Positions 25,657 to 33,539 of a DNA stretch of 54,800 bases are shown here, one piece after another. The DNA lies in NCBI GenBank assembly GCA_025363655.1, contig JANYDK010000091.1, positions 1 through 54,800 on the forward strand, written 5' to 3'. Under the pieces are notes generated by a model that was not told the DNA's origin, made no database searches, and saw only the letters and a program-made list of their open reading frames with translations. Each line of letters starts with the position of its first letter. Position 1 is the first letter of the stretch. The stretch comes from Deltaproteobacteria bacterium. Lineage in GTDB: Bacteria > Myxococcota_A > Polyangia > Polyangiales > JADJMO01. The translations under genes and the position numbers were made by a program.

Positions 25657-26790
25657 TCACCGACTGCTTGCGGCCGCGCTCGTCGTGCCGCGCGCTGCGG
25701 CGTCGATCGCCGGGCGAAATCCGAGCTGGTCGACCAGCCGGCCGAGGCCACCGAGGACGTCGTCGATGCGGCAGCGACCGAACTGGCCTGGACGCATCGC
25801 CTCGAGGCGCTCGAGGGCAATGGCGACCCAGGACGCGATGGGCGCGCCTCCTTCGAGGGAGAGCGTTCGTAGGCCCTCGACGAGGACGTTCCCGTTCGGT
25901 GCGACGCGAAAGTGGCCGAGCTGCGGCGCGCCGACCTGCGCAGCCACCCGGGCGAGCTCGACCTCTCGGAGGACGACGGCCTCGGGCAGCCAACGGCGAC
26001 CGCGGGCGATGACGGCGTTGATCATCGCGACCGCCAACGCCACGCGCACGCCGACCGCGCTGGCATCGAGGGCGCTCCGGTCGTCGAGCGTCGGCGCGGG
26101 CGGTGGGGGTTGCGCGAGACTCGGCTTGACCGCAGCGATGATGCGCGCGGCGGTCTCGGCATCGAGCGCCCCGAGCTCGTCGGTGTCGTCGACGGTACGA
26201 AACTCCACGCGGAAGCGGCCGATCTGCAGCGCGCCGAGGGCCTCGAGCGCGCCCCGACCTGTCAGGGCGTCGAGCGAACAGCTCGTCAGCAGCCCGTTAC
26301 GGATACGCAGCTCGCCGCGCTGTTCGCCTGCGCGAACGCGTACCACACAGTCTCGCCGTGCCCGCACCAGCGTGTCGACGAGGAGTGAAATCGACAGATC
26401 GGCGATGCTGCCGTCGAGCTGATGAACCATCGCCGCCGCCGTTTGAGCGTCGAGGATCATGCGTCGAACCGCAGCGACCAGTTCGGCGTCGGGCACGCCG
26501 AGCGTGATGGTCTTGCGTGCGCCATGGCCGCGAGCGCTCCGCTCGTCGATCGAGGGACCGACGAGCGCGAGGGGAACGAAGCGGAGATCTTCTTCGCGCC
26601 GCGCATGGTGGACGAGGCTGATGGGAAGGCCAGGGGCCATGGTCACGACCACCAGGCCGTCGATCGGCCTTCGTCTCGGGGAGGCGAGCCGCTCGGTTAG
26701 ATCTTCGACCCGGAATCGTCCGGCCGCGAGCGCCCGCCGGACGCGCGCGACTCCCTCCGAGACATCACCAGCGATCGTCACCGAAAACAT
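25657..26790 (-). CDS. Degenerate receiver plus DUF4388 (PATAN) protein
   Basis: A 377-residue soluble protein; GGAGG seven bases before the ATG. Residues 1-110 have the alternating beta/alpha pattern of a receiver (FSVTIAGD, DGLVVVTMAPG, VPLALVG, KTITLGVPDAELVAAVRRMI), but the phosphoacceptor position in strand 3 reads Val-Thr, so it is not phosphorylated. Residues about 120-200 are a DUF4388/PATAN domain (QLDGSIADLSISLLVDTLVRARRDCVVRV, then LRIRNGLLTSCSLDALTGRGALEAL). The C-terminus (about 215-377) is a helical region, possibly a second binding domain. PATAN domains couple receivers to partners in cyanobacterial phototaxis and myxobacterial signalling. It is the first gene of the minus arm that includes PYP-A. 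Confidence 0.78.
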   Translation of the reverse strand: MFSVTIAGDVSEGVARVRRALAAGRFRVEDLTERLASPRRRPIDGLVVVTMAPGLPISLVHHARREEDLRFVPLALVGPSIDERSARGHGARKTITLGVPDAELVAAVRRMILDAQTAAAMVHQLDGSIADLSISLLVDTLVRARRDCVVRVRAGEQRGELRIRNGLLTSCSLDALTGRGALEALGALQIGRFRVEFRTVDDTDELGALDAETAARIIAAVKPSLAQPPPPAPTLDDRSALDASAVGVRVALAVAMINAVIARGRRWLPEAVVLREVELARVAAQVGAPQLGHFRVAPNGNVLVEGLRTLSLEGGAPIASWVAIALERLEAMRPGQFGRCRIDDVLGGLGRLVDQLGFRPAIDAAARGTTSAAASSR

Positions 26791-26835
26791 GTCGTTCCTC
26801 CGATGAGCGAGAGCGCGCACTGGTTACGACAGACA

Positions 26836-26854
26836 TTGTACATACTATGTACAA
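26836..26854. promoter_or_regulatory. Perfect palindromic operator candidate between divergent PYP arms
   Basis: TTGTACAT-ACT-ATGTACAA is a perfect 8-bp inverted repeat with a 3-bp spacer, 46 bp upstream of the PATAN gene start and about 200 bp upstream of the roadblock gene. It is strongly AT-rich for this genome. TGTACA contains the T-n2-ACA element seen in CarH/LitR (B12-photoreceptor) operators, but other dimeric regulators bind such sites too. A second palindrome, TACATGTA, lies at 26923-26930. Confidence 0.6.
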
Positions 26855-27054
26855 CAACGACCGATGTTTCGGCGCGAGAGCTTGACCCGCGCTATCCGGC
26901 GCTCGCGTGATACGCGAGAAAATACATGTAGAACGCATGTGGCTCGCCCTCGGTGGCGGTGGGCGACGCTCTTACGAATCTACGATCAACCTTGAACAAC
27001 ACCGAAACGTTCCGGCGTCGCGTCACATCCATCGAGCCACTTGGAGGTCGTCCG

Positions 27055-27450
27055 ATGAATGTTCGTTTCGATCAAGAAATGTCCTCTCCTGATCCGATCG
27101 CGCGCGTGCTCGCAGAGATCATCTCCGGCAACGGCGAGGTGAGCGGGGCGTTCGTCGTCGACGACGATGGCGTCGTCTCGGGGTCCGAAGGCGCCAACGA
27201 GGAGGCTCTGGCTGCGGCCGTGGCGATGGTGGTGCCCTTGCGCGCCTTGCTCGACCGCGCGTCCGCCGAGCTCGGCGCAGGTCAATTCACAGTGACGACG
27301 CTCGAGGGAGATCGCGGCGTGTTGGCGATCGCAGACGTCGACGGTGCGCGCACGGTGGTGGTGCTCGGAGCCGCCGGAGCCGCGCCCGGAGCCCTCCGCG
27401 CCGACGCCTGTTTCGTCGCGGACCGACTTCGCTTCGCGGGTGCCCAGTGA
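27055..27450 (+). CDS. Roadblock/LC7-family protein
   Basis: A 131-residue protein with GGAGG eight bases before the ATG. The sequence fits the Roadblock/LC7 (MglB-like) fold: a first helix (PIARVLAEIISGNGEV), a strand VSGAFVVDDDGVVSGS, a helix rich in Ala/Leu (LAAAVAMVVPLRALLDRAS), and strands FTVTTLEGDRGVLAIADV and ARTVVVLGA. Roadblock proteins dimerise and act as regulators of small GTPases such as MglA. There is no GTPase gene in the window. First gene of the plus arm; its stop overlaps the next start (GTGA). Confidence 0.75.
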   Translation: MNVRFDQEMSSPDPIARVLAEIISGNGEVSGAFVVDDDGVVSGSEGANEEALAAAVAMVVPLRALLDRASAELGAGQFTVTTLEGDRGVLAIADVDGARTVVVLGAAGAAPGALRADACFVADRLRFAGAQ

Positions 27451-28472
27451 TCGAGCTGGCCTTTCTCGCGGGCGGCGCCGTCCTCGGCGGTGGCGTCGCG
27501 CACGTCGCCCACGTCCTCTCGCTCCGCTCGTCGGGCAAGAAGCTGAACGCGGCTCTCGTCGAGCACCGGCACGCACTCGCCGACGCTCGTCGACGTGGCG
27601 AAGACGCGACGGCGGCTCTGCGCTCGGAGCTCGTTCGTATGCGCGCGGTCGTTCCCAGCCTCGGCGCGGCCCCCATCGGCGTCGGCGAGGGCAGGGCCAC
27701 TCCCGTCGAGCTCGCGCGCATCGTCCAGCGCGTGCGCGGATTCTCCACGGCCGAGTCGGTCGTCATCGGCGGCAGCGACGGGCTGCCACGTACGCGCATC
27801 GAGCATCGCGACGAAGAGGCCCTCGCCACGCTCGCCACGCTCGCTGGCTCCTTCGCGCCCGCCACCGCGATCGAATTGGAGACGAGCGACGCGCGACACT
27901 TCGCCCTACGCGCACTTCCGCGCTGGACCCGTGACGCCTGGCTGGCCGCCGGCTCGCTCAGCCGCCCTCCATCTCCCGCGGTCCTCGACGCGGCCATCGC
28001 GTTCGCTGCGTTGCTCCGTGAGCCCGACTCGCCGCCAGCGCCGGTCGACGTCCTCGGCGGGGAGCTCGGGCAGCTCGGCCCCCAGAGCGCATTTCCGAAC
28101 GCGCGCGAGCTCGAGCACGCGTGTGCGACCACCGGCGCGGCGGCGATGCTCCTCGTCGACGGCGTCGAACCGATGTCGGCGACGGGCAGGGCGATCGCCT
28201 CGCTCGGCCGCATGACGCCCCTCGTCGCCCGCATGGCCGAGCTTCGCCAGAGCTCGGCGCGTCGATTGCGCGCCCGCGACGTGCTCCGCCTCGACGTGCA
28301 CCTTCCGGGCGGTGACTGCCTGACCTACGCGCCGCTCGCACCCGAGAGCGAGCGCTGCGTACTCGCCGTCACCCGCGCCGCAAAAATCAGCGACGCCGCG
28401 ATCGCCCGCCTCGCCGGGCGCCTGCGGCTCACCGAAGGCAACGCGTCTGCGATGGACAGGAGGATCGCATGA
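27447..28472 (+). CDS. Membrane-anchored protein with roadblock-like domains
   Basis: A 341-residue protein starting with a GTG that overlaps the preceding stop. Residues about 1-24 form an uncleaved membrane anchor (LAFLAGGAVLGGGVAHVAHVL). Residues about 30-65 look like a coiled coil rich in Arg/Glu/Ala. Two segments (about 90-160 and 225-325) have the roadblock-like strand order, for example TAESVVIGGSDGLPRTRIE and AAAMLLVDGVEPMSATGRAIAS, though both are divergent and the calls are tentative. It would display the roadblock fold at the inner membrane and could recruit the preceding roadblock protein and PYP-B. It overlaps PYP-B by ATGA. Confidence 0.68.
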   Translation: MIELAFLAGGAVLGGGVAHVAHVLSLRSSGKKLNAALVEHRHALADARRRGEDATAALRSELVRMRAVVPSLGAAPIGVGEGRATPVELARIVQRVRGFSTAESVVIGGSDGLPRTRIEHRDEEALATLATLAGSFAPATAIELETSDARHFALRALPRWTRDAWLAAGSLSRPPSPAVLDAAIAFAALLREPDSPPAPVDVLGGELGQLGPQSAFPNARELEHACATTGAAAMLLVDGVEPMSATGRAIASLGRMTPLVARMAELRQSSARRLRARDVLRLDVHLPGGDCLTYAPLAPESERCVLAVTRAAKISDAAIARLAGRLRLTEGNASAMDRRIA

Positions 28473-29137
28473 ACACGCCCACTCGAGGAAGGACGCTGCC
28501 GCCAGGAACCAACGACGCGATCCGTCAGCTCGTGCAGGAGCGCGACGCGCTGACCGAGCAGCTCGCGCAGCTGCGCCTCGAGCTCGCGGAGCTCCGGACC
28601 ACGCTTCTCCAACTGCAGCAGACGCCCCGCGCGGCTCCATCCGCTACATCTGGTCGCTTCGAGACTCCGCCCTTGCCAGCCATGCATCCACTCGATCCAC
28701 CCATGTCGGGTCTCTTCGCCACGGCAGGGTCGGGGGTCTCGGCGCCGCAGCAGGGCATCGACTTCGGCGCCGTCGCCAAGCTCTCACCGGCGGCGCTCGA
28801 TGCGCTTCCCTACGGCCTCATCACGCTCGACGCTGCCGGGCGGGTGCTCCACTACAACGACACCGAGGCGAGGCTGGTCGGTCTCCCCAAAGAGCGCGTC
28901 CTCGGACGCTCCTTCTTCGGTGAGGTCGCGCCTTGCACGCGCGTGCGCGAGTTCCAGGGACGCTTCGAGGAGCTGGTTCGCGATCCCGTGCGGGTCCGCG
29001 TGCAGACGTTCGACTTCGTCTTCCGCTTTCAACACGCCGAGCATCACGTCTCCATCACCATCACGCCGGCGCGCGTCCGAGGCCAATTCCACGTCGCGCT
29101 CGTGCGACGGGCCATTCTCGCGCGCTCGGGAGCATGA
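28469..29137 (+). CDS. Photoactive yellow protein-like protein with N-terminal coiled coil (PYP-B)
   Basis: A 222-residue protein. Residues about 20-52 form a coiled coil (QERDALTEQLAQLRLELAEL), a Pro-rich linker follows, and the last 120 residues are a PYP-type PAS domain: LPYGLITLDAAGRVLHYNDTE, then FFGEVAPCTRVREFQGRF. Tyr129, Glu133 and Cys156 align with PYP Tyr42, Glu46 and Cys69. Thr50 and Arg52 are replaced by Val137 and Leu139, so pocket chemistry should differ from PYP-A. The final strands (HVSITITPARVRGQFHVALVRR) complete the PAS sheet. It is the last gene of three overlapping plus-strand genes, whose start overlaps the previous stop (ATGA). The coiled coil suggests dimerisation or docking to the membrane roadblock protein. 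Confidence 0.83.
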   Translation: MNTPTRGRTLPPGTNDAIRQLVQERDALTEQLAQLRLELAELRTTLLQLQQTPRAAPSATSGRFETPPLPAMHPLDPPMSGLFATAGSGVSAPQQGIDFGAVAKLSPAALDALPYGLITLDAAGRVLHYNDTEARLVGLPKERVLGRSFFGEVAPCTRVREFQGRFEELVRDPVRVRVQTFDFVFRFQHAEHHVSITITPARVRGQFHVALVRRAILARSGA

Positions 29138-29145
29138 GGCGCGCG

Positions 29146-29212
29146 TTCTCGAACGACGACGCGCCGTGTCCGCCGAAAAGGCGAGACACGGCGCGTCCCT
29201 CGCATTCGAGAA
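29146..29212. terminator. Long bidirectional hairpin terminator
   Basis: Between convergent PYP-B and FAS1 genes. Inner stem: ACGCGCCGTGTC (29159-29170) and GACACGGCGCGT (29185-29196), perfect over 12 bp, closed by a CGCC/GGCG stem with a GAAAA loop. Outer stem: TTCTCGAA (29146-29153) and TTCGAGAA (29205-29212). No long T tract on either strand. Confidence 0.7.
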
Positions 29213-30214
29213 TCAGAGTCCGGCGGGAATCAGCACCTTGTCGATGACGTGAATGACGCCGTTGCTATTGGGGATATCGGTGAGGACGACGTTGGCGACG
29301 GTCGTCGTCGAATCACCGATCGTGACCTTGCCGCCCGCGAGGGTGAGCTTCAGCTTGTCGCCCTCGACGGTGGCCGCATCGCCCGTTTTCACGTCCTTTC
29401 CGTAGGCGACGGCGGGGAGGAGGTGATAGGTGAGCACCTTCGTCAGCTTGGCCTTGTCGGCGAGAATGGCGTTGAACGCAGTGTCACCGAGCGCAGCCTT
29501 CAAATCGGCGAAGGCCTTGTCGGTCGGCGCGAAGACGGTGAACGTGCCGGGCTTGCTCAGCGTGTCGACGAGACCGGCGGCCTTCACCGCAGTGACGAGC
29601 GTGGTGAACTTCACCGTGCCGTCGTCGTAACCGACCGCGGTGTCGACGATGGTCGGCAGGAGCACGCCGTCGATGACGTGAATCACCCCGTTGGACGCCG
29701 CGATGTCGGCCGTCGTGACGTTGACGCCGCCGTTGATCACCACCTTGCCGCCAGAGCCGTCGACCGAGAGCTTGGCGCCGGAGACCGTGTCGACAGGCGA
29801 GGCCGGCTTGCCGAGGATGTCCTTGGCTGCCACGGCGCCCGCGTGCACGTGGTACTCGAGGATGAACGCGAGCTCGGTCTTGTAGGGCGCCGACGTCAGC
29901 TCGGTGAGCAAGAAGTCGGGGACGCTCTTCTTGAACGCGTCGTCGCTCGGCGCGAAGACGGTGAAGGGGCCGGCGCCGCGGAGCGTCGACTCGAGCCCCG
30001 CCGCCTGCACCGCCGTGACGAGCGTTTTGAAGGTCCCGGCCCCGACGGCAGTGTCGACGATGTCCTTCGTCGTCGGGCTGGTCTCGCTGCCGGTGTCGGT
30101 CTTCGGGCCGCCTGTGTCGGCGGTCTCCGCCGGGCTGTCCGACGACGCGCTGCAACCGAACGAGGCGAGACCGACGACGACGATCGAGGCGAAAGAAAAG
30201 AGAGAACGACGCAT
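29213..30214 (-). CDS. Lipoprotein with two FAS1 (fasciclin) domains
   Basis: A 333-residue lipoprotein (lipobox SFGC, Cys about 21) with a Thr/Asp/Pro linker and two tandem FAS1 domains (about 50-190 and 195-333). Each has DIVDTAVGAGTFKTLVTAVQAAGL or its counterpart, the H1 motif FTVFAPTDKAF (FTVFAPSDDAF in domain 1) and the H2 motif NGVIHVIDKVLIP. FAS1 domains mediate adhesion and are common on bacterial surfaces. CGGAGG lies before the start. Convergent with PYP-B and upstream-adjacent to the photolyase; its promoter region contains an inverted repeat. Confidence 0.93.
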   Translation of the reverse strand: MRRSLFSFASIVVVGLASFGCSASSDSPAETADTGGPKTDTGSETSPTTKDIVDTAVGAGTFKTLVTAVQAAGLESTLRGAGPFTVFAPSDDAFKKSVPDFLLTELTSAPYKTELAFILEYHVHAGAVAAKDILGKPASPVDTVSGAKLSVDGSGGKVVINGGVNVTTADIAASNGVIHVIDGVLLPTIVDTAVGYDDGTVKFTTLVTAVKAAGLVDTLSKPGTFTVFAPTDKAFADLKAALGDTAFNAILADKAKLTKVLTYHLLPAVAYGKDVKTGDAATVEGDKLKLTLAGGKVTIGDSTTTVANVVLTDIPNSNGVIHVIDKVLIPAGL

Positions 30215-30290
30215 GGGGAAACCTCCGGGAGGGATGGGTAGAAGCGTCGATCGATTCGCCCGCGTCGGAGGTTCGGATGCGCGATCGTCG

Positions 30291-30305
30291 ATAGGTTTGT
30301 CCTAT
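30291..30305. promoter_or_regulatory. Short inverted repeat in FAS1 promoter region
   Basis: ATAGG-TTTGT-CCTAT lies in an AT-rich stretch about 75-90 bp upstream of the FAS1 start, in the gap from the photolyase 3' end. It could be an operator. The flanking TTGTTCACGTTGTGTAAT stretch is likewise AT-rich, but no confident -35/-10 pair was found. Confidence 0.35.
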
Positions 30306-30389
30306 GTTTGTTCACGTTGTGTAATTTGCGACCCTCCCCGGTCCAAATGCCGTCCGCGGGGGCGGGAGATGTCGGAATTTGGGAAGCGT

Positions 30390-32009
30390 TCACTTCTTCA
30401 CGCGAATCAAGCTGAGTTGTCGAGAGGCCGGCGGATGTAGCTCCTCGCCTCTTCCGAGCGTCGCTCGCACGTGCTCGAACTCGAGTGCGTCCAGCCGGCG
30501 TTCGTCCGCCGACCTCTTGGCGACGGCCGCCAGCGGAACGCGCATCCGCATGTTGGCGTGGAGTGCACGTTCATGGCGCGCCAAGAAAGCCCAGTAGAGG
30601 CGAGTCAGCGGGCAATTGGACTTCGGATCGAACCGGCAGCTGTCGCAGAAGTCACTCATTCGATTCACGTACGCGGCGCCCGCCACGTAGGGCTTGGTGA
30701 TCATCGTGTCGGCGGCGCCGTACGTCCCCATGCCGAGCACGTTCGGCTCGACGACCCAGTCGAAGGCATCGATGTACGCGATCCAAAACCAGTCGGTCAG
30801 CTCGCGTGGCGAGACGTCGAGGAGCTGCGCGAGGTTGGACAAGATCATGAGTCGAGTGATGTGGTGACTCCAGCCTTCGCGCCACACGTCGTCGACGACG
30901 CGATCGAGGCAGGCGAGCCCGCTCGGCTTGCCCCAGTACGCAGGCGGCAAGGCGTGGGTGGCGCCGAGCGCGGAAGGGTCGGCGTTGGGTGTTGGCGGGA
31001 GACCAGGAATCGCTCGAAAGCCGTCGGTGGCGCGATGGACGTGCCGCACGAATTCCCTCCAGCCGAGGATTTGGCGGACGAATCCCTCTCGGCTCGACAG
31101 CGGCAAAGGGAGCGACGTCGCGCGGGCGAGCACTTCGCTCGGCAAGAGCCGGTGCAAATGGAGGAGGGGCGAAATCCGGGTGTGGAAGAGCCCAGACGAC
31201 TCGACGCTCATCGCGTCCTCGAAAGGCCCGAACGTCGGCAGGCAGCTCTCCTCTGCCCACGCCCAGGCGCGACGTGCATCTTCGTGCGTCGCCGGGAGAG
31301 TCTCCAACTCGAGCCGACCGGGATGCTTGCCGAAGCGCGTGGTCACCAGCTCGCCGACCTCTCTCGTGATTTCGTCTGGAGAAAAGCGTGGGGGCGATGG
31401 CGGTTCGGGGTCTCCTCGCCACGGCTGTCGGTTGTCGGCGTCGTGACTCATGCGACCTCCGACCGGCGAGCTGCCTCCTTTTCCTTCCATCAAGATGCCG
31501 GTGCGGCGACGCACGGCGGCGTAGAATTTGTCCATCCTCCAGGGTGGACGTCCCTCGACGCCGGCGTGCGCGAAGTCTTCGTCCGTCGTCAGCCAACCCT
31601 CGTGGGGAAGCACCTCGATGGCTGCCGAATCGACGAGCGGCCAGAGGTCTTCACGCAGCTCGCGCTCGGCCGCTTCCATCATCCGGAGAGGGCCGAGCTC
31701 GGGCGTCAGGGGCGCGAGCGCGGCAGCATAATCTCCGCGCGACACCACATGACGTACCGCGACGCCGCGTCGGGCCTGCTCGAGGGCGAAGTGACGAAGG
31801 TTCGCCAGAACTAGGGCGAGCTTCTGCTGATGATAGGGCCTTCGCGCAGCCTTGTCGGGGCACTCGACGACGACGATACCGAGCTTGCCGACAGGCTCAC
31901 GCGAGAGCGGGCCGATCGCGGAAGTGAGCTGATCGTAGGGAACGAAGATCCAAGTTCGGTCCCGCTCGTCGACCGCATGACTCGCGAGCATTCGGCGGAA
32001 GGCAGACAC
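30390..32009 (-). CDS. Fe-S bacterial photolyase/cryptochrome (FeS-BCP, PhrB-like)
   Basis: A 539-residue enzyme of the deoxyribodipyrimidine photolyase-related class, which repairs (6-4) photoproducts using FAD and light. Signs: the N-terminal alpha/beta domain (IFVPYDQLTSAIG, HQQKLALVLANLRHFA), the helical FAD domain with SHHITRLMILSNLAQL, and four cluster-type Cys: Cys367, Cys455, Cys458 and Cys466. The 88-residue spacing between the first two equals that in PhrB, whose four Cys bind a 4Fe-4S cluster. Length fits the family (about 510 aa) with a slightly extended N-terminus; the start may be the Met at 31991. It is a light-dependent repair enzyme next to the PYP-type locus, which supports a light-exposed lifestyle. 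Transcribed toward the FAS1 gene, probably with its own promoter. Confidence 0.92.
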   Translation of the reverse strand: MSAFRRMLASHAVDERDRTWIFVPYDQLTSAIGPLSREPVGKLGIVVVECPDKAARRPYHQQKLALVLANLRHFALEQARRGVAVRHVVSRGDYAAALAPLTPELGPLRMMEAAERELREDLWPLVDSAAIEVLPHEGWLTTDEDFAHAGVEGRPPWRMDKFYAAVRRRTGILMEGKGGSSPVGGRMSHDADNRQPWRGDPEPPSPPRFSPDEITREVGELVTTRFGKHPGRLELETLPATHEDARRAWAWAEESCLPTFGPFEDAMSVESSGLFHTRISPLLHLHRLLPSEVLARATSLPLPLSSREGFVRQILGWREFVRHVHRATDGFRAIPGLPPTPNADPSALGATHALPPAYWGKPSGLACLDRVVDDVWREGWSHHITRLMILSNLAQLLDVSPRELTDWFWIAYIDAFDWVVEPNVLGMGTYGAADTMITKPYVAGAAYVNRMSDFCDSCRFDPKSNCPLTRLYWAFLARHERALHANMRMRVPLAAVAKRSADERRLDALEFEHVRATLGRGEELHPPASRQLSLIRVKK

Positions 32010-32097
32010 GGTCGCGACAGTAGCGCATCTCGTCGGCGACGCCTCGGCAACCGAGCGGAGCGAGATTGACCATTGGCGAAACGAGATGCTTCTTCGC

Positions 32098-33126
32098 TCA
32101 GCGAGAGGGCGCCTTCATTCGAAAGACGTCGAAGGTGCCGAGCTCGTTGGCCGCGAAGTAGATGTACCCATCGGCTGCCCACCAAGGTCGATCGACGGTG
32201 CCGTCACCGTCGGTCAGTTGGACGGCCGCGCCGGCTCCATCGGCAGAGACGACGCAGAGCTCTCCGCTCTCCTCGTCGATTCCCGGATGACGCCGGCAAA
32301 CGTAGGCCAGTCGACGGCCGTCCGGCGACCAAGTCGGAGAGCGGTCTTCACCTCCGTCACTCGACACCTGAATCAATCTTCCGGTCGCGAGCTCACCGAC
32401 GAATACTTTGGAGTGGCCGAGCTCGTCGGCGATGTAGGCGACGAGCTCCCCATTCGGCGAAATCGCCGGCTCGAATCCCTTCGCAAACAGCCGCGAAAGC
32501 TTCGGTGAATCGGCAGGCGCAACGGCAATGAAGGCCCCTGCGAGGTCTTCCAGAGGAATCAAGTAGTGTCGGGCCTGCTGCCTTTTCACCAACGGCGAGA
32601 GCGAAGACGCCATGAGCTTGCCGTCGACGGAGATCGCGATGTCTCTTTGGAACTGCCAGGCTGCCGAAGCTTCACCGAAGACGAGTGGCACGGCTGAAGT
32701 CTCGGTTCCACCGAGTCGATAGGCAATTCGAGAGGGATGCGGCAGCGATGCGGTGTAGAGCACGGAGAGGTCGCCGGGACCCCAAGTCGGGCGAACCGCC
32801 GCCTCGTCTCGTGCGGTGATGAAGCGCAGAGACGCCGGGTCGGCTCGACCTTCGGTCAACGCGAGCTCGGCAATTCTCGGATCCGCGCAACACGAACCGT
32901 CCGGTGCGCGCTCATGGACTTCCAAGAGGAGTCTCGTTCCGTTCTTCGAGACAGCCGGCGCCAATTCGTGATCAGTGGACGAGTAGACCCGCTCGATGGC
33001 AGTCCGACCCTCGGCCGCGCGCAAGCTTCTCGGGCCGCCTCGCATCGCGTCGCCCGTCGCCCCACACCCGAAAGGCAAGAGGGCAACGAGCAAGATGCCC
33101 GAATTCCAGAGCGGATGACCGAGCAT
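32098..33126 (-). CDS. TolB/WD40-like propeller lipoprotein
   Basis: A 342-residue lipoprotein (lipobox LPFGC). The mature protein has repeated propeller blades with PTWSPDGRRLAYVC, AISPNGELVAYI, PTWGPGDLSVLYT and PWWAADGYIYFAA, the D-x-x-P-x-W-SPDG pattern of PD40/TolB repeats. About five blades are present. The TTG immediately upstream of the ATG is a weaker start. Upstream is a degraded ATPase fragment whose sequence runs directly into the promoter area of this gene. Function: binding or sensing at the outer face, unspecified. Confidence 0.8.
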   Translation of the reverse strand: MLGHPLWNSGILLVALLPFGCGATGDAMRGGPRSLRAAEGRTAIERVYSSTDHELAPAVSKNGTRLLLEVHERAPDGSCCADPRIAELALTEGRADPASLRFITARDEAAVRPTWGPGDLSVLYTASLPHPSRIAYRLGGTETSAVPLVFGEASAAWQFQRDIAISVDGKLMASSLSPLVKRQQARHYLIPLEDLAGAFIAVAPADSPKLSRLFAKGFEPAISPNGELVAYIADELGHSKVFVGELATGRLIQVSSDGGEDRSPTWSPDGRRLAYVCRRHPGIDEESGELCVVSADGAGAAVQLTDGDGTVDRPWWAADGYIYFAANELGTFDVFRMKAPSR

Positions 33127-33162
33127 GCCCAAAGGATACCAGGGCGCGCGGAAAGGCCGCCG

Positions 33163-33512
33163 GAGCGAAGCGACGATCGCGTCGACGTCGTCCGCCGAGT
33201 CGCCCTCCAGCGTGAGCTCGGCGCGCGGTCGAGGAACAGCTGGGCAGCCGGGGACGCTTCATCGGTCTTGTCGAAGGAAGGCGGCGTGACGCTCCAACCC
33301 TGTTCGCCGGAGAGACCGAGGGGACTTCGCGACGTACAGAGGACGTGAATGCCAGTCGCCATCGGGAGGACTTCTCGGAGCAGGGACGCGACCTCTCCGA
33401 AGAAGCGCTCGCAGCCATCGATGATGAGTATCGACGCCCCGGCCTCGTTGCCGACTTCAGGGCTCTGCTGCGCGTCGTTCGAGCAGCCGCTGCCGAGCGC
33501 ATCACTCGGCAC
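33163..33512 (-). pseudogene. Remnant of an AfsR/LuxR-type regulator ATPase domain
   Basis: The frame from about 33512 reads ASILIIDGCERFF, then LPMATGIHVLCTSRSPLGLSGEQGW and AAQLFLDRA, which matches the Walker B to sensor region of NB-ARC/AfsR-type regulators (LLVLDNCEH, VLATSREPLGLPGE, VQLFVERA). After LFLDRA near 33222 the frame shifts; the continuing text AELTLEGDSADDVDAIVASL is in another frame. The P-loop, effector and winged-helix parts are all absent. Both ends are truncated, one by the lipoprotein gene and one by the 33540 gene. A decayed gene rather than a functional ORF. Confidence 0.7.
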
Positions 33513-33539
33513 GCCAGTTCTACTCGGTTCTACTCCTCT

